Assembly (NCBI RefSeq): GCF_964204645.1
Contig: NC_134025.1
Coordinates: 10,483,001-10,547,000 of the forward strand
DNA from: Tubulanus polymorphus
Taxonomy: Eukaryota; Nemertea; Palaeonemertea; Tubulaniformes; Tubulanidae
Direction of reading: 5' to 3'
DNA: 64,000 nucleotides
The notes beneath the pieces are model-generated. The model worked only from the letters and a program-made list of their open reading frames with translations, ran no database searches and was not told where the DNA came from. Each line of letters starts with the position of its first letter. The stretch's first letter is position 1. The translations under genes were made by a program, and so were the position numbers. Of this stretch, positions 1 through 11,075 are shown in pieces.

Positions 1-68
1 TATCTTCTATATGATATACGCAATACCTGAGATGCCGTTGTTCACCAAATTGCTTTGAGTCCTTTTAG

Positions 69-2456
69 GCACATTCGACGGGACCTAGATACAGTAGTAA
101 ACTGGGGATTTTCAACTGGGTGGCATTCGGAGGAACTATGTTTTTCCATTTGCTGCATTTGTTGCAGACGCACACTACATACGATCCGTTAGCTCAAGAC
201 GTTGTTATTACTAGTTCACAAGGTCAGTAAAAACATCCATCCACAAAATTCTGATTCCGATATATAAGATAGAGCAGGTTTATCTTTCTGTAAAAAGTGG
301 ATAGATTTTTCAAAATAAGGTTTATATGGCTTCGAGCATCGATTCTTAACGTCAAAGTAGAGTATCCTATACTGATAAAACAAAAGATAAAGTCCGAAAA
401 ATTTCCTATTAAGCTGATGTTTTTATTCATTCGACTTTTCGACTATAGTCAAATAGTCATTCCTGAAGATGAAATTTTTCGGACTTTTCGTTTTATCAGT
501 GAGGGATACTCTACTTTATCGGTACAACACGGAATTAAATAGTGTCTCTTCAATGATTCTTAACGCCATTTGTCAGTAAAAAGCAATGATTTGACGATTC
601 CATTTTATGATATAGGAATGATTTATATTGGAAGGATGGATTGACGTTGTTTTGAAGAATCTTATCCCACCAGATTATATTTACATTTTCAAACCCGTTT
701 TATTCCAGAAATAACGTTTGATACTCTGTATATACAGCGACCAACCCATCATAAAAGTATATCATATTGATGTTTGTGAATTTTCCTATTCTCAATCTCG
801 CAGGTTCTGTGATAATGCTGATCGTGTACGTGGTACTGATAGAATATCGGGATCGCGGACTGCTGTTCGGGTGGCCGACGAAACGCAACACCGACAAAGT
901 CTCATCGACTTTGAGACTGTCGTACGGGCCACTGTACGTCGCTCGAAAATATCACGGATACGCTTTTTCGTGGGCGGCAATCTACACTTTCTGGTATCAC
1001 CCGATGGAGAATACGTGGGGCCATGTTATGGGGTTCGTGCACACATGGATGATCATGTTACAAGGTAAAGCCATAAGTCGCAATGACGCATGATAAAACT
1101 ACTTTTTCATTGTACAACTTGCTAATGGTTGTTGAATACGATCACGTGTTATTTTATTTGGATCCCAAATTAGATTTAAACAATTCGGTGTGTCATGAAA
1201 TTTGTGATTTCATAAAAGACGTCCGTTATGAGCATTGCTTCGAACTTTGTTCGCTGCATAAAATTTGATTACGATATCCAAAAGAGCTTGGACACTATAA
1301 TGTAACGGTAAAATAGACAGGTTTTTGTGTTAATCATTGTAGGCAGCTTGATGTATACGGATTTCCATCTTCATAAGTGGTGGAGATTTATAGTGGAAAC
1401 TTGGGTAACCTTACATGGCGCAGTAGTGGCATATCAAACCGGGGGTCCAATTGTTATGTGGCCAATGTTCCTGTTCGGGTTTCTACTGTTGGTCTGCACA
1501 ACTCAGGTAAGATCAGATCCCAATAACAGAGTCATGGCAGTTAGAATATATTGTCTTCATTTCCAAATAATCAACTTTAAATAAGTTCTTAACTTAAAAT
1601 TTGGATCAACTCATTTACAGGATTTATGAACATTTCAATTCGTTTATGAACAATACAAATCAATCAATCAAATTTACATTAAATATTCAAGAATTTCTTT
1701 ACATTTCTTTACGTGCGGCTTGAGAAAATAAATAGAAATTCAAGATTTGGATAATTTGGAACAAACATAAAGGAATCTGATATGTATAAGCCAATATTGT
1801 GGGATTAATTACATTATTTCCCACCTGCATTAACTACCGTATTTGGATATCATATCGGTATTTTAGTGACGTAATTCATATGTTCATTTTTTCAGATATT
1901 CAGTTTGCGGTTTTGGTGGGATATACCGTCTGGATTCAGGGCCATCCCTATCGTTCTATACGCGGGCGCCGCGTTAGCGGTGTACGGGCTCGTACCGGAC
2001 CATAACGGCAAAACGTTCTCCAGAATTTACGAAATATTTTTCATTCCGGCCATCCTACTTCTTCTTCCTCTTCTGTGTCACGTATTGTTCCTGATGTGCT
2101 TGAAAATCGAATCGCTTTGTCAGCGAGTTTCCGATAACACAGTCGGAGAAAGTTCACCAGTCGTTCAAAAAACGCCTCCGACAGCAGCAGCAACGACGAG
2201 CAAAGTGTCTACCGTTCGCCGAGTCGTTTTCACGCTTGCGGCCTTATTAGTTTTAGTTGCGTTTATCATCGTCGGTTGGCTGATCGAATATCTCGACTCA
2301 CCGGGAGAACTGTTTATTTGGATGAACATATTGTCTGCTTTGTACAGCGTCGGCGTCGTTCTGTTCGCCATGTTTATGAAACAGGCCATTCCGTTGGACA
2401 TCCCCGTCGTCCCGTTGAATGGATTAACGCCAAATACACGAACCACCAGTTCTTGA
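69..2456 (+). CDS. Polytopic membrane protein of unknown family, copy A (5' end outside window)
   Basis: Four exons are visible: 69-222, 804-1064, 1343-1506 and 1896-2456, joined in phases 1, 1, 0; they give 379 residues ending in TGA at 2456. Upstream coding exons must lie before the window. Several hydrophobic segments are visible. The most striking block is in exon 804-1064 and the next exon: a YHPMENTWGH motif, then GFVHTW, then LQGSLMYT, FHLHKWW and VTLHG. These are histidine- and tryptophan-rich positions next to or inside membrane segments. The C-terminal exon has four or five hydrophobic stretches separated by a polar serine/threonine loop. Copy B downstream matches exon for exon with the same phases, so the gene is a tandem duplicate. 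I do not recognise the family and assign no function. Bases 1-68 are probably the 3' end of the preceding intron; they read open for a while but contain no convincing donor. Confidence 0.85.
353..519. repeat. Foldback repeat in intron 1 of copy A
   Basis: The left arm starts AAAGTAGAGTATCCTATACT and includes AAGTCCGAAAAATTTC. Its reverse complement ends the right arm (GAAATTTTTCGGACTT ... GGATACTCTACTTT). The arms flank a loop containing ATAGTCATTCCTGAAGAT. The loop and arm words recur in the foldbacks at 52832-53127 and 60625-60841, so this is a dispersed MITE-like family. Confidence 0.7.
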
Positions 2457-3315
2457 AAATCGCTCCTTCGCTAGCGCAGATATCATTCACGATTTACCTA
2501 AACGCTGACAATCGTTACAAATCTATTCTAGAATGAAATGACTTTCAAATTCGATTAATATAAATGTTTTAAACGAAAAATGTAAACGATAAATATAAAT
2601 GCTTTAGCGAGATTATTTTCTTAAAACGATTTTGAATAAATTATCATATATGCACAAAACGACGCCTCCTTCAATGTTTTCAATCATTCCCAGTAGAGAA
2701 ATGTCACGAAAGCAGAAAAATGTATTGGTAATGTTCGATGAATTAAAAAAAGAATTCATACATATACAATTACTTCAATATTGACACGGCCGATAGAACA
2801 GATTGCGCAACAAGGTCACTGGAGGAAGTTATTCTGAGTTTAATCAGATTTTGAATAAGTGGTTGTCCCCAATTTTCTGATTTGGCAATGACATTCGGTG
2901 TCATTCTCATAGACATTACATACAATCGATACATTACGTGCCTAAGATGAGCGAACCCGAAATAACCAAACGCGTTCGTTTTAACCTTGACGGTAAGTGC
3001 TGTTTTTTCCACCGTAGGATAGAAAACTAGAAAACCAGTCGTATATACAATGTCTCGCAGACGAGAGAGTAGGCCTACAGGTAATGTAAAATGTAAGGTA
3101 ATGTAATGTAAAACGGTGTGCAATATTCTATAGCATAGATATACTGTCAAAATGAAACTTACCCTTCAAACTTTCATTTTTTTACTCGTCAAAACTAAAC
3201 ATCATATTTACCAGTAAATTCTACGTAAAATGCTCGTCAAAACATCATCTGATCTTGGATATACTGTCAAAACAAAAAAAACGACCGACCCCTATCAAAC
3301 CAGACTACTTTTCAG
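2457..3315. other. Intergenic spacer between the two tandem membrane genes
   Basis: AT-rich sequence without a convincing exon on either strand. It must hold the 3' UTR of copy A and the 5' end of copy B. A 126-codon open frame on the minus strand (2770-3150) shows no domain or splice support. The first exon and promoter of copy B could not be fixed here. Confidence 0.5.
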
Positions 3316-6300
3316 CCAACACTAACTACGAAGTTTCTGATTCTCAACACTATGAAAATGAAAATGGCGAGGAAAGGGTAAGTTACGTTCCCTCAACAGC
3401 AGAAATCATGCGTCGTTAACAAGTTCAGATTTTCAATCCATATTTCATAGGATAAACCATGGCTTAAACAGGATACCAAGTGTTGGTTACTGGGAATGTT
3501 ATTCATTACATTATTATGCGTCGTTATTACTTACTTAGGTAACAAGAATATTTAAGTTTGAATAAGTCTCTGAGAGCTCAATTAGTTTTAGAAATCTACG
3601 CGGTCCCCTCGTTTTTAGGCAATGCCAGGGGATGGTACGCCCCGTCTGGTTTCATACACAATATCAGCGTGACGTCACAGGAACGATTTCTTCCCGAACC
3701 TGAAGTAGACGAACCTGGAGTTCATGGCAGGTGAGTCGTAAATATCTCGAGAACGAATTTTTTCTAATTGTTTGAAAAGATTGGTCCACACCTAGATCCA
3801 CGTCCCATGCGATATCAATAATTTGGAGTTTGTTAAGCAGGTCAACTTACTGATAAGATAGCCAAGCCTATCAACATTTGATGAATTTTGACAACATTGC
3901 ACATTATATTCATTCCGAATTGCACCACCTATTTTTGTCAAAACAGTTACACGGAGGTCCATCGGGCCTGCAGGAGATGTTTGAAAGATGTGTTGTTTAG
4001 CTGTTTCTCTTTTGCTTAATTCAATGCTGGTATCATCATAAGCTTCCAGTTAACATTCACATACATATCATCTGCAGGACTGGACAAGGTCGAGTATCCC
4101 GTTGGTATTACTGGAAGTTACCTCCGGATAGGGTCACTGTTTACACGCGACTTTTTGTCTGGGTTTGTTACTTCTCACATCAGATCTTCATATGGGGAGT
4201 GATCTACATGGCGCAAGCGAATAAAGTACGTTTCAAATTCAGTGGGTATCATTCAAATCCATCGCGTTTTACTGCAATTCCCTACAATAATCATGGACGT
4301 ATAAACTAGATAACATCTCTCTGGAACTGGGATTGTTTTACATTTCATTGATAGATGCCTAGATATAGCCACAAGCTGAATATTTACAACTGGCTTGCGT
4401 TCGGAGGGAACATATTCTTCCATTTGTTACATCTATTGCAAACCCACGTCACATACGATGCACTAGCACAAGATGTTGCTATTACAAGTTCACAAGGTAT
4501 AAACTTTATACAGGATTTACACTCGGAAATAATTTCATTGTTAGCTCAGGCATTGAGGGTGGTTGTGGTGGTGACTGTTACCTCCTCCAAAGTGAAATTA
4601 TTTGACCAGAATTTACTGAATTACGTGACATGGACAACAAAAATCCAGGAATGGGGCAATATGACATCGGTCACGCTAGTTTGTCAGTAACATCGTTCCA
4701 ACCATAAGAAAACTTAAGAATCCTAACTTGCTTAAATACTTCTGAATTACCACTCAAATAAACGAAATCGCTGATAATTACAGGTTCGGCGATTATGCTT
4801 TTGGCGTATTGCTCATTGATAGACTATCGGGATCGTGGCATTCTGTTCGGATGGCCATCTCGCCGAAAACACAGGGCCATTTCTTCGCAACAACCGAAAC
4901 TATCCGACGAGCCGATGTATATTGTGAGGAAATACCACAGTTACGCGTTCGCCTGGGCAGCGATTTACACATTTTGGTACCACCCGATGGAAAACACGCT
5001 CGGACACATTTTAGGATTCTTGCACACGTGGATGATCTTACTTCAAGGTAAAATCTTTTACCGTGGCAAAATCATGGCGTTAACACGTAAATCGATAAAT
5101 AATGGGGACAATCCCTATTCTAAGATCAAAATTATAAGTTATTTTTCTACAAAAATATCCGACAAAATATGTAAAATATGACTCCAGCAGGCATTTATTA
5201 CTGATATATGATTTCAAATGTTAAAATCGATAAGGAATAAATGAATATGCTATATTTAAAAAAAGACACGTAAACCGAATCCTTCAAACTAACTCGCCCG
5301 AGCAAAAATCTCTTTTCATCAACCGCAGGGAGCTTGATGTACACGAAATTTCATCTTCACAAGTGGTGGCGATTCGTTCTGGAAGCGTGGGTCACTCTAC
5401 ACGGAGGAGTTGTGGCGTTCCAAGTCGGCGGTAGTGTTGTGATATGGCCGATGTTCTTGACTGGATTTCTAATGATGATTGGCCTAACGCAGGTATATCG
5501 AATTAACACATTTTTGCTTAGAAATCAGGGTCCTTACGGATCAGTCATTCCTTGGATATAAGGAGTTTTCAACGAGTTTCAAAGGAGAAAATTTCAAATT
5601 TCGAGGAAGCATCTTCATCACTTTCATATCCCAATTACAATAGACTCCTCCTTAATTGGTACTTGTTAACTCGGTAAACCATCAATTTGGTGGTTTTGTT
5701 AGCAAATGTTCATCCTTAGCACGACCAAAACTAGGTCCCAGCTGTATTGCTTAAAAGTCCGACGCACACGGAACCGAAAAAAACGGTTACGATGTTTTTC
5801 TTTATGCCGTGTGCGGGGAGGCAAAACAAAAAACGCCGAACTGAAAAACGTTTTTCACGAGCAAAACACATGTTTTCAGTTTCGGCGAAACAAATGTTTT
5901 GCGGTGTGCGTTGGGCTTAAGGCTACTGTGCAACTAAAAACTATAAAAAAATTAATTGCCTATTTTTCAAAATCGAAGGAGTTTTGGTCATTTCTAAGTA
6001 CCTTGATAAGCATTTTCCATTTCAAAGGAATCAAAGAGTCGTAGGGAACCTGGAAATGATAAACACACTTAACTTTTTATTTCATTCATTCTTACTATCA
6101 TATTCACAAGCAATCGGGACGCTTCCGTTTTGCTTGACATTCGTTTTTACAATTTCAGATATTCACGTTCAATTTCTGGAAAAAGATAAGAACGCGATGG
6201 CGGTTCGTACCACTGACTCTCGCGTTGTTGGTAGCATACGGAATATATTCAATACCAGACGATAAGGGACGCACCATCGAACGCATGTACCAAATGATGT

Positions 6301-6620
6301 TCATCCCGATGGCATCATTTTTTACGACAATATTCAGCTACGCATTTTTCTGCGTATGTTTAAAATTAGAGAAAATGCTGGCGAAATTATTCAAACCAGC
6401 AAATCATTCTAGACTATACCGGACCTGTAAACAGGCCTTTTGCGGCCATGCTGCTTTTGCAGTTTTGTTCGGCTTCGTTTCAGCTGGTATCCTCGTAGAA
6501 CAAATAGATATAAAATTAGAAGTATTTGTCCTAATGTATTTTCTAAGTACTTTGTACAGTTTAGGCTTCGTTGTTTTTGCGATGTTTATGAGAAATCACA
6601 TACCTTTAGATATACCTTAG
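3316..6620 (+). CDS. Polytopic membrane protein of unknown family, copy B
   Basis: Eight exons: 3316-3377, 3451-3538, 3619-3730, 4078-4225, 4355-4496, 4784-5047, 5329-5492 and 6159-6620. All have GT-AG junctions and compatible phases, and they give about 480 codons. The first coding exon is missing: the frame through 3316 has no ATG before an upstream stop, and a good acceptor (ACTTTTCAG) precedes 3316. A short polar N-terminus is followed by a membrane segment (LLGMLFITLLCVVITYL), an extracytoplasmic or luminal stretch with an NIS sequon, then eight or nine more hydrophobic segments. The conserved core is YHPMENTLGH, GFLHTW, LQGSLMYT, FHLHKWW and VTLHGG, shared with copy A; the last four exons match A's in order and phase. 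The C-terminus is short (RNHIPLDIP) compared with the longer polar tail of copy A. The His/Glu/Trp pattern within the membrane could bind metal or heme, but that is only a guess. Family unrecognised. Confidence 0.85.
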
Positions 6621-6648
6621 GTTGAAAAATTTGGCAAAAATCAAGACC

Positions 6649-6797
6649 GGGTGCTGGTTCCATAGTCAGACTTAGAGACTTAAGACCAGCGTAAGACCAT
6701 CTTAGTTCAATAGCCAATCTAAGAACTTAAGACCAGTCTTAAGATTTAAAGCCATTTTTGGACTTAAGTCTCGATTATGTAACCAAGCCCACGGTCC
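6649..6797. repeat. Palindromic MITE-like repeat (TTAAGACC family)
   Basis: Starts GGTGCTGGTTCCATAGTCAG and ends near ATGTAACCAAGCCCACGG, with inner copies of ACTTAAGACCAG and its complement CTGGTCTTAAG forming a partial hairpin. A related element lies at 55938-56052. It sits just after the stop of copy B. Confidence 0.5.
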
Positions 6798-7225
6798 AGT
6801 TTCAAAATTTGAGCTAATCTTTTTCTTGAAAATGGACTCCTTTCTATCTTGAATTTTCAGTTATCTGAACTACCCATTTAAATCTTAATAACTCTACAAC
6901 TGTGAAACTCTAATCAAAGTAACCACACTGCTATGTACCTAAACGACTCAATAAACGCGAACATAACAATGAAACACGGTGTACTCATGATGTTTGATCT
7001 TTGGTGATCTTTATTTACTTTTTGTTGTCGTTCGCACAACTTATCGATAAGAGACACACGAATATAAATCCTCGATTTTCTCGTGTAAGAAATATCACTT
7101 TTAAATGCGCTTCTCGACCTCCAGTACTCAACTTTTTGGCTAGTTCTTCAATTCAGAGTATGACGGAGTGCTTTTGAAGTCTTTCGCTTAATGTCACATT
7201 AACAACGAAATAATGTAATCGATCA

Positions 7226-10200
7226 TCAAGTACCGGACATTTCCGTATTTTCCGGTTCGCTTTTGGTTATACGCAAAGAATCCAATTCGTTCGAGACCTC
7301 ATCTACCATGATCGGCGGTGTATTATCCTTATTGTCTATTTCGTGGTTAGAATTTGTTTCTGGCACCAATGTTTTCAACCTATCCAAGCAGATTTTAGCC
7401 ACATCGTCCGGATTATGCTACAATGAAGAAACAAAGCCGTTGGACAAATCAATATTTGCTGCAACAAAAACTTCTTAAGGGCCCAGGGACACCATGCCAA
7501 CTTTGGAAGTGGTGCTGAAATGCTAGACAATTGGACAATATCTAATGCCCCTCACAAAGGTATACCGGTACATTAAAACAAATGCTGTTGAAACTCTGCA
7601 TAATCGTAGAACATGTCATGGTCTCAACTTAGCAATCGATTGTGGTTGCAATCATTGATTTTTTATCCTGTTGATGACCTTTGCATTTGTAATCAATGTT
7701 CGATTTACTCAAAATGATTGAAACTTACATCTAGCATGTCATACTTTACCTGTAAGATATGCAAACCACATTGCGATAAAACTGCCAACTCTTCCAGGCC
7801 GTCGCAAGTTAAATCCAACTTGTCGATAGCTAGCAGAGGATAAGCGAAGCTTCTTCGACCTATCAACGCATATTCACCGTCTAGTTTGTTCGGCAGAAAA
7901 CTACTAAGATCCGCGTGAAGAGAAGAGTCCAGTTCTTTATCTGAATCGTCTGTATTTTTCTTTGACACTAGTTGTTGCTGTTGCCTTTGTTTCATCTCTT
8001 CAGGAAGGAAATGTCGATAAATCAGTAGTTCCTACAAAATAACGACGACTACAGACAGTCAAGCAAACCCGCTTGATCCGGAAAGAGTTTTATTTGAATT
8101 ATAGGTTAAGATATTCAATTTTAATCGAAAATAAACTAATAAATGGCTGGCAATAGTAGATCGCTGTGCCTTCCAAGCACTGATCGACACTTAAAACACA
8201 TTTGAAAGGGCATGTGTAGAAAATATCATTTTTAAATAACTTTTGGTGAAATCGCAGATGATATATAATATCATATATAGCAACTTACCTGTCCATACGT
8301 TCCGAGGATGATTTCGTTGTGACCGTCGAAGTTGAGATCGGCTACGCATGCGCACAAAACGCAATCATAATCGTTGCTTTCTGGTAAGACTATCTGGTTC
8401 GACAAGTGAAGACCATTTTCTAAGACACTCCTAGGATACAAATGAGATGCATATAGGACAATATTACTAAATGCTTAAATTTTATTTTCAAAGATTAGAA
8501 TCCGAGGTATGCTGAATTACAAATCGACTAGCCTTGTGTGATTTTGAAAAGCAACATTCTAACTAGAACGTTTTTTACCTGTATACAACTGTGACCTCTA
8601 ATGCACCGCATACTAACAAATGGTAATCGGGATTCATTGTGTCCTTCTCTTTTTCAACTATGGATTCCTTTTCAGATTCGGGAGCTTCATCCTCTGCCAA
8701 AGATATACACATCTGACTGAGCATGACTTAGACCTAATAACTAGTTCACTTTGGTCTTACCGGTATTAGGAAATCAGATCGTCTAAAGGTTTTTAATGCT
8801 AATTTCTTCACATAAGGAGCTACCAGGCCAAGAATATATATACACAAACATATACTTACCAGAATCTTCCGTACTGGTGCATAAATGTGCAACACTGCCA
8901 GGACAGCTTACTTTTGTGTGGAATTCAAATAACTTAATCGAAGTTATCGGACTGTCGTGTTGAATTGACCATTGATTTATAATGTCTGAAAAGAATTATA
9001 AAACTTGAGTCAATTCATACTTTTTGCTGTAGGCCTATAGATGAATATCACTAAAAGCCTATGAAGGGAAGGAAAGTAAACTGGTTTCCAGATAGATCAT
9101 CTTTACCTTTATTGACTGCATTGACGTGAACTAAACGTACGTAGCCATCTTGACATCCCATCGCGGTAAGCCTTTGCTTGCCAGCATCTACATACCGAAT
9201 ATCGATCCATATAACGCTAAGTAAGATACAACATACAACTTCTTGGTCACGTATCAGCCGCGTAATACCTACATTCATTCCACCAAATAACACAATTACC
9301 TGAGACTTACTTGCTTGGCAAATTTGCGAATTCGGGAAAGAAGCGATCTACAGGATGTTCACCGAATATATGCAGAAATATGTCCTACAAATGATGTAAA
9401 TATGGTTCAAGCAGCAGAACGGCATACACAGCATTCAAGAATAATTTAAAGCTAAACATTACAGGCCTACAAAAACATATCTTTATTTTTTTTCATTACC
9501 CCAGTATTTGACTATTGTAGACTGACCTCTCTAAACAAATGCACTTTTTTATCATTTCCACTCAAAAGGAACACAATTTCCTTCGAATCGTCGCATATTA
9601 ATCTATGAAGAACAAAAAGACCGTTGTAGCATTTAGAACAAAAAAAACCATTATTTCACAGTCAGCTGTTTAAAGTTGCTACCAATGTTCAAACAAACGT
9701 ACTTACTCAGCGTGATAAAGTTGAAATGGAATAAACTGCAGTTCAAGATTAAAGCAACCCTCTACAAATAAAACAGCAAAGAATTAAGAAATCATATGGC
9801 GCCAAATTCAATAAAGATCATTAAATTTTCTTCAGACCAAGCAATTTAGATATGTTGAAGTCTTTCATAACATACGCGCGATACTGTCCAAGTCAAACTC
9901 AGTTTCTGGTTCCCATTCAGAATAGATATTCAGAAATTTACTTGGTTTCGTCTCATTATTCTGAAGGAAAAGTGTTTCAAATGAAATTTGTAACTTTGGC
10001 ATTATTCAGAAGTGATATTTTAGCTACTTGTCTACAGACCTTGACAAAAGTGATTCCAATCACAACACCACTCTTATCCGCCTTTTTACTAAATGCATCG
10101 ATGGATACAATTTCCGCATCACCTAGTTTGAAATAGAAATGTTGTTGTTAGTTAAATTCCGAACTGCTTACAAAACAACTAGTTTTTTTAATATTCAATC

Positions 10201-10786
10201 TTATTTTTCCGATCCAGTTAAGGAATAGCTGGGATATAAATAGGGTATGGTGGATAGATGGTAAATACAAGGGCGCAGCGGCCAAGTAGTTTAAGCCAGG
10301 TTTTTGGTGGCAGAGTTTTTTGGCCAAAGGTTGTTCTCTCAACTCCCCCATTTATTGCAAAAAATGAAACCTCCTACTCGTCAGTAGCTAGCCGTTGTCC
10401 CCGAACAAGCAGGGAACCCATACATCATCTGCTATTCATTCAGACTAGAAACCCCCCCCCCCCCCCCAAGGTGGCGAGAGACTATTGGTAGAGGTGGTAC
10501 TCTGAGTGGGACGAGGGGTATAACAGGCAAAAATCAAATGGACTCCAAAAACGATGCTGTGGCAAAACGAAATGATTGACAACAAAAGCATACCGGGGAT
10601 ATATGTGAAGTGGGCATCCTTGGAGGCGAGTCCGAACGAATCGTCTTCGGGATTGTGCTCGATCGAAACGACTTTTCCGCGTAGACAGGCGACGAGAAGT
10701 TTCGACATGCTGTCGGGTAACGCTATATTCGTCAATCCATACACATTGCTTTGAGTAGGCAAGCTGCAGAAATGCGCTTCGTTCAT
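7226..10786 (-). CDS. KPTN: Kaptin (KICSTOR complex subunit)
   Basis: Twelve minus-strand exons: 10786-10594, 10122-10040, 9960-9876, 9761-9707, 9602-9527, 9384-9311, 9216-9107, 8985-8860, 8693-8579, 8430-8289, 8031-7750 and 7417-7226. All phases agree, giving 510 residues. The translation follows vertebrate kaptin end to end: SQSNVYGL-type start (TQSNVYGLTN), DAEIVSID, GITFVK, LNIYSEWEPE, NLELQFIPFQLYHAE, FLLSGND, a MGCQDGYVRLVHV block, VADLNFDGHNEI (FG-GAP/calcium-loop-like repeat), GTYGQELL, and RRSFAYPLLAIDKLDL before LEELAVLS. It is longer than the human protein (about 436 residues), with extra acidic and Q-rich linkers in exons 8657-8690 and 7900-8000. Known role: KICSTOR tethers GATOR1 to lysosomes and links amino-acid state to mTORC1; kaptin was first described as actin-associated. 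It is divergently paired with PNO1. Confidence 0.95.
10452..10467 (+). repeat. Poly-C tract (16 C) in kaptin intron 1
   Basis: An uninterrupted run of 16 cytosines lies within the 471-bp first intron of kaptin. It is a G-run on the transcribed sense strand, so it is a homopolymer prone to length error. Confidence 0.95.
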
Positions 10787-11075
10787 TTTCGATGGCCTTC
10801 AAAATGTTTCAAATGTTCAAAAACTCAAACCCGGAAGTAAACCGGAAGTGCTAAAGAGGGTATGTTGAATAGCCGGTTAGGAATTGGAAACTGTCGTTTA
10901 TCCTTTAGATTACAAAATCAACGATAATCTTTGTATCATTTTGATGGTATTCTATTCCAAATATATTTCTCATATTTGTTTTAAGAATTTGGTGAGATAA
11001 TTTTGCGTTTTTCAGATTTGTCAATCCAGGAAATCCGGTCACAGTCCCGCACCGCGTCGATTCAACCTTTACAAA
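10787..11075. promoter_or_regulatory. Putative bidirectional promoter, kaptin / PNO1
   Basis: Only 289 bases separate the kaptin ATG (10786, minus) from the PNO1 ATG (11076, plus), so both promoters and 5' UTRs must share this space. CCGGAAGT occurs twice (near 10831 and 10841), matching the ETS/GABP core typical of divergent housekeeping promoters. No TATA box is apparent. Confidence 0.7.

Noticed and set aside
1-68. Open frame at the window edge resembling the end of an upstream exon of copy A
   Set aside because: No believable GT donor lies before the acceptor at 68, and an intron there would be shorter than any other in the window.
2770-3150. Open frame of 126 codons on the minus strand
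   Set aside because: No domain, signal or splice support; composition resembles translated AT-rich noncoding DNA.
8860-8911. Earlier donor AAA|GTAAGC at 8911 in kaptin exon 8
   Set aside because: Using it would break the frame into the next exon; the donor after 8860 keeps phase and the kaptin alignment.
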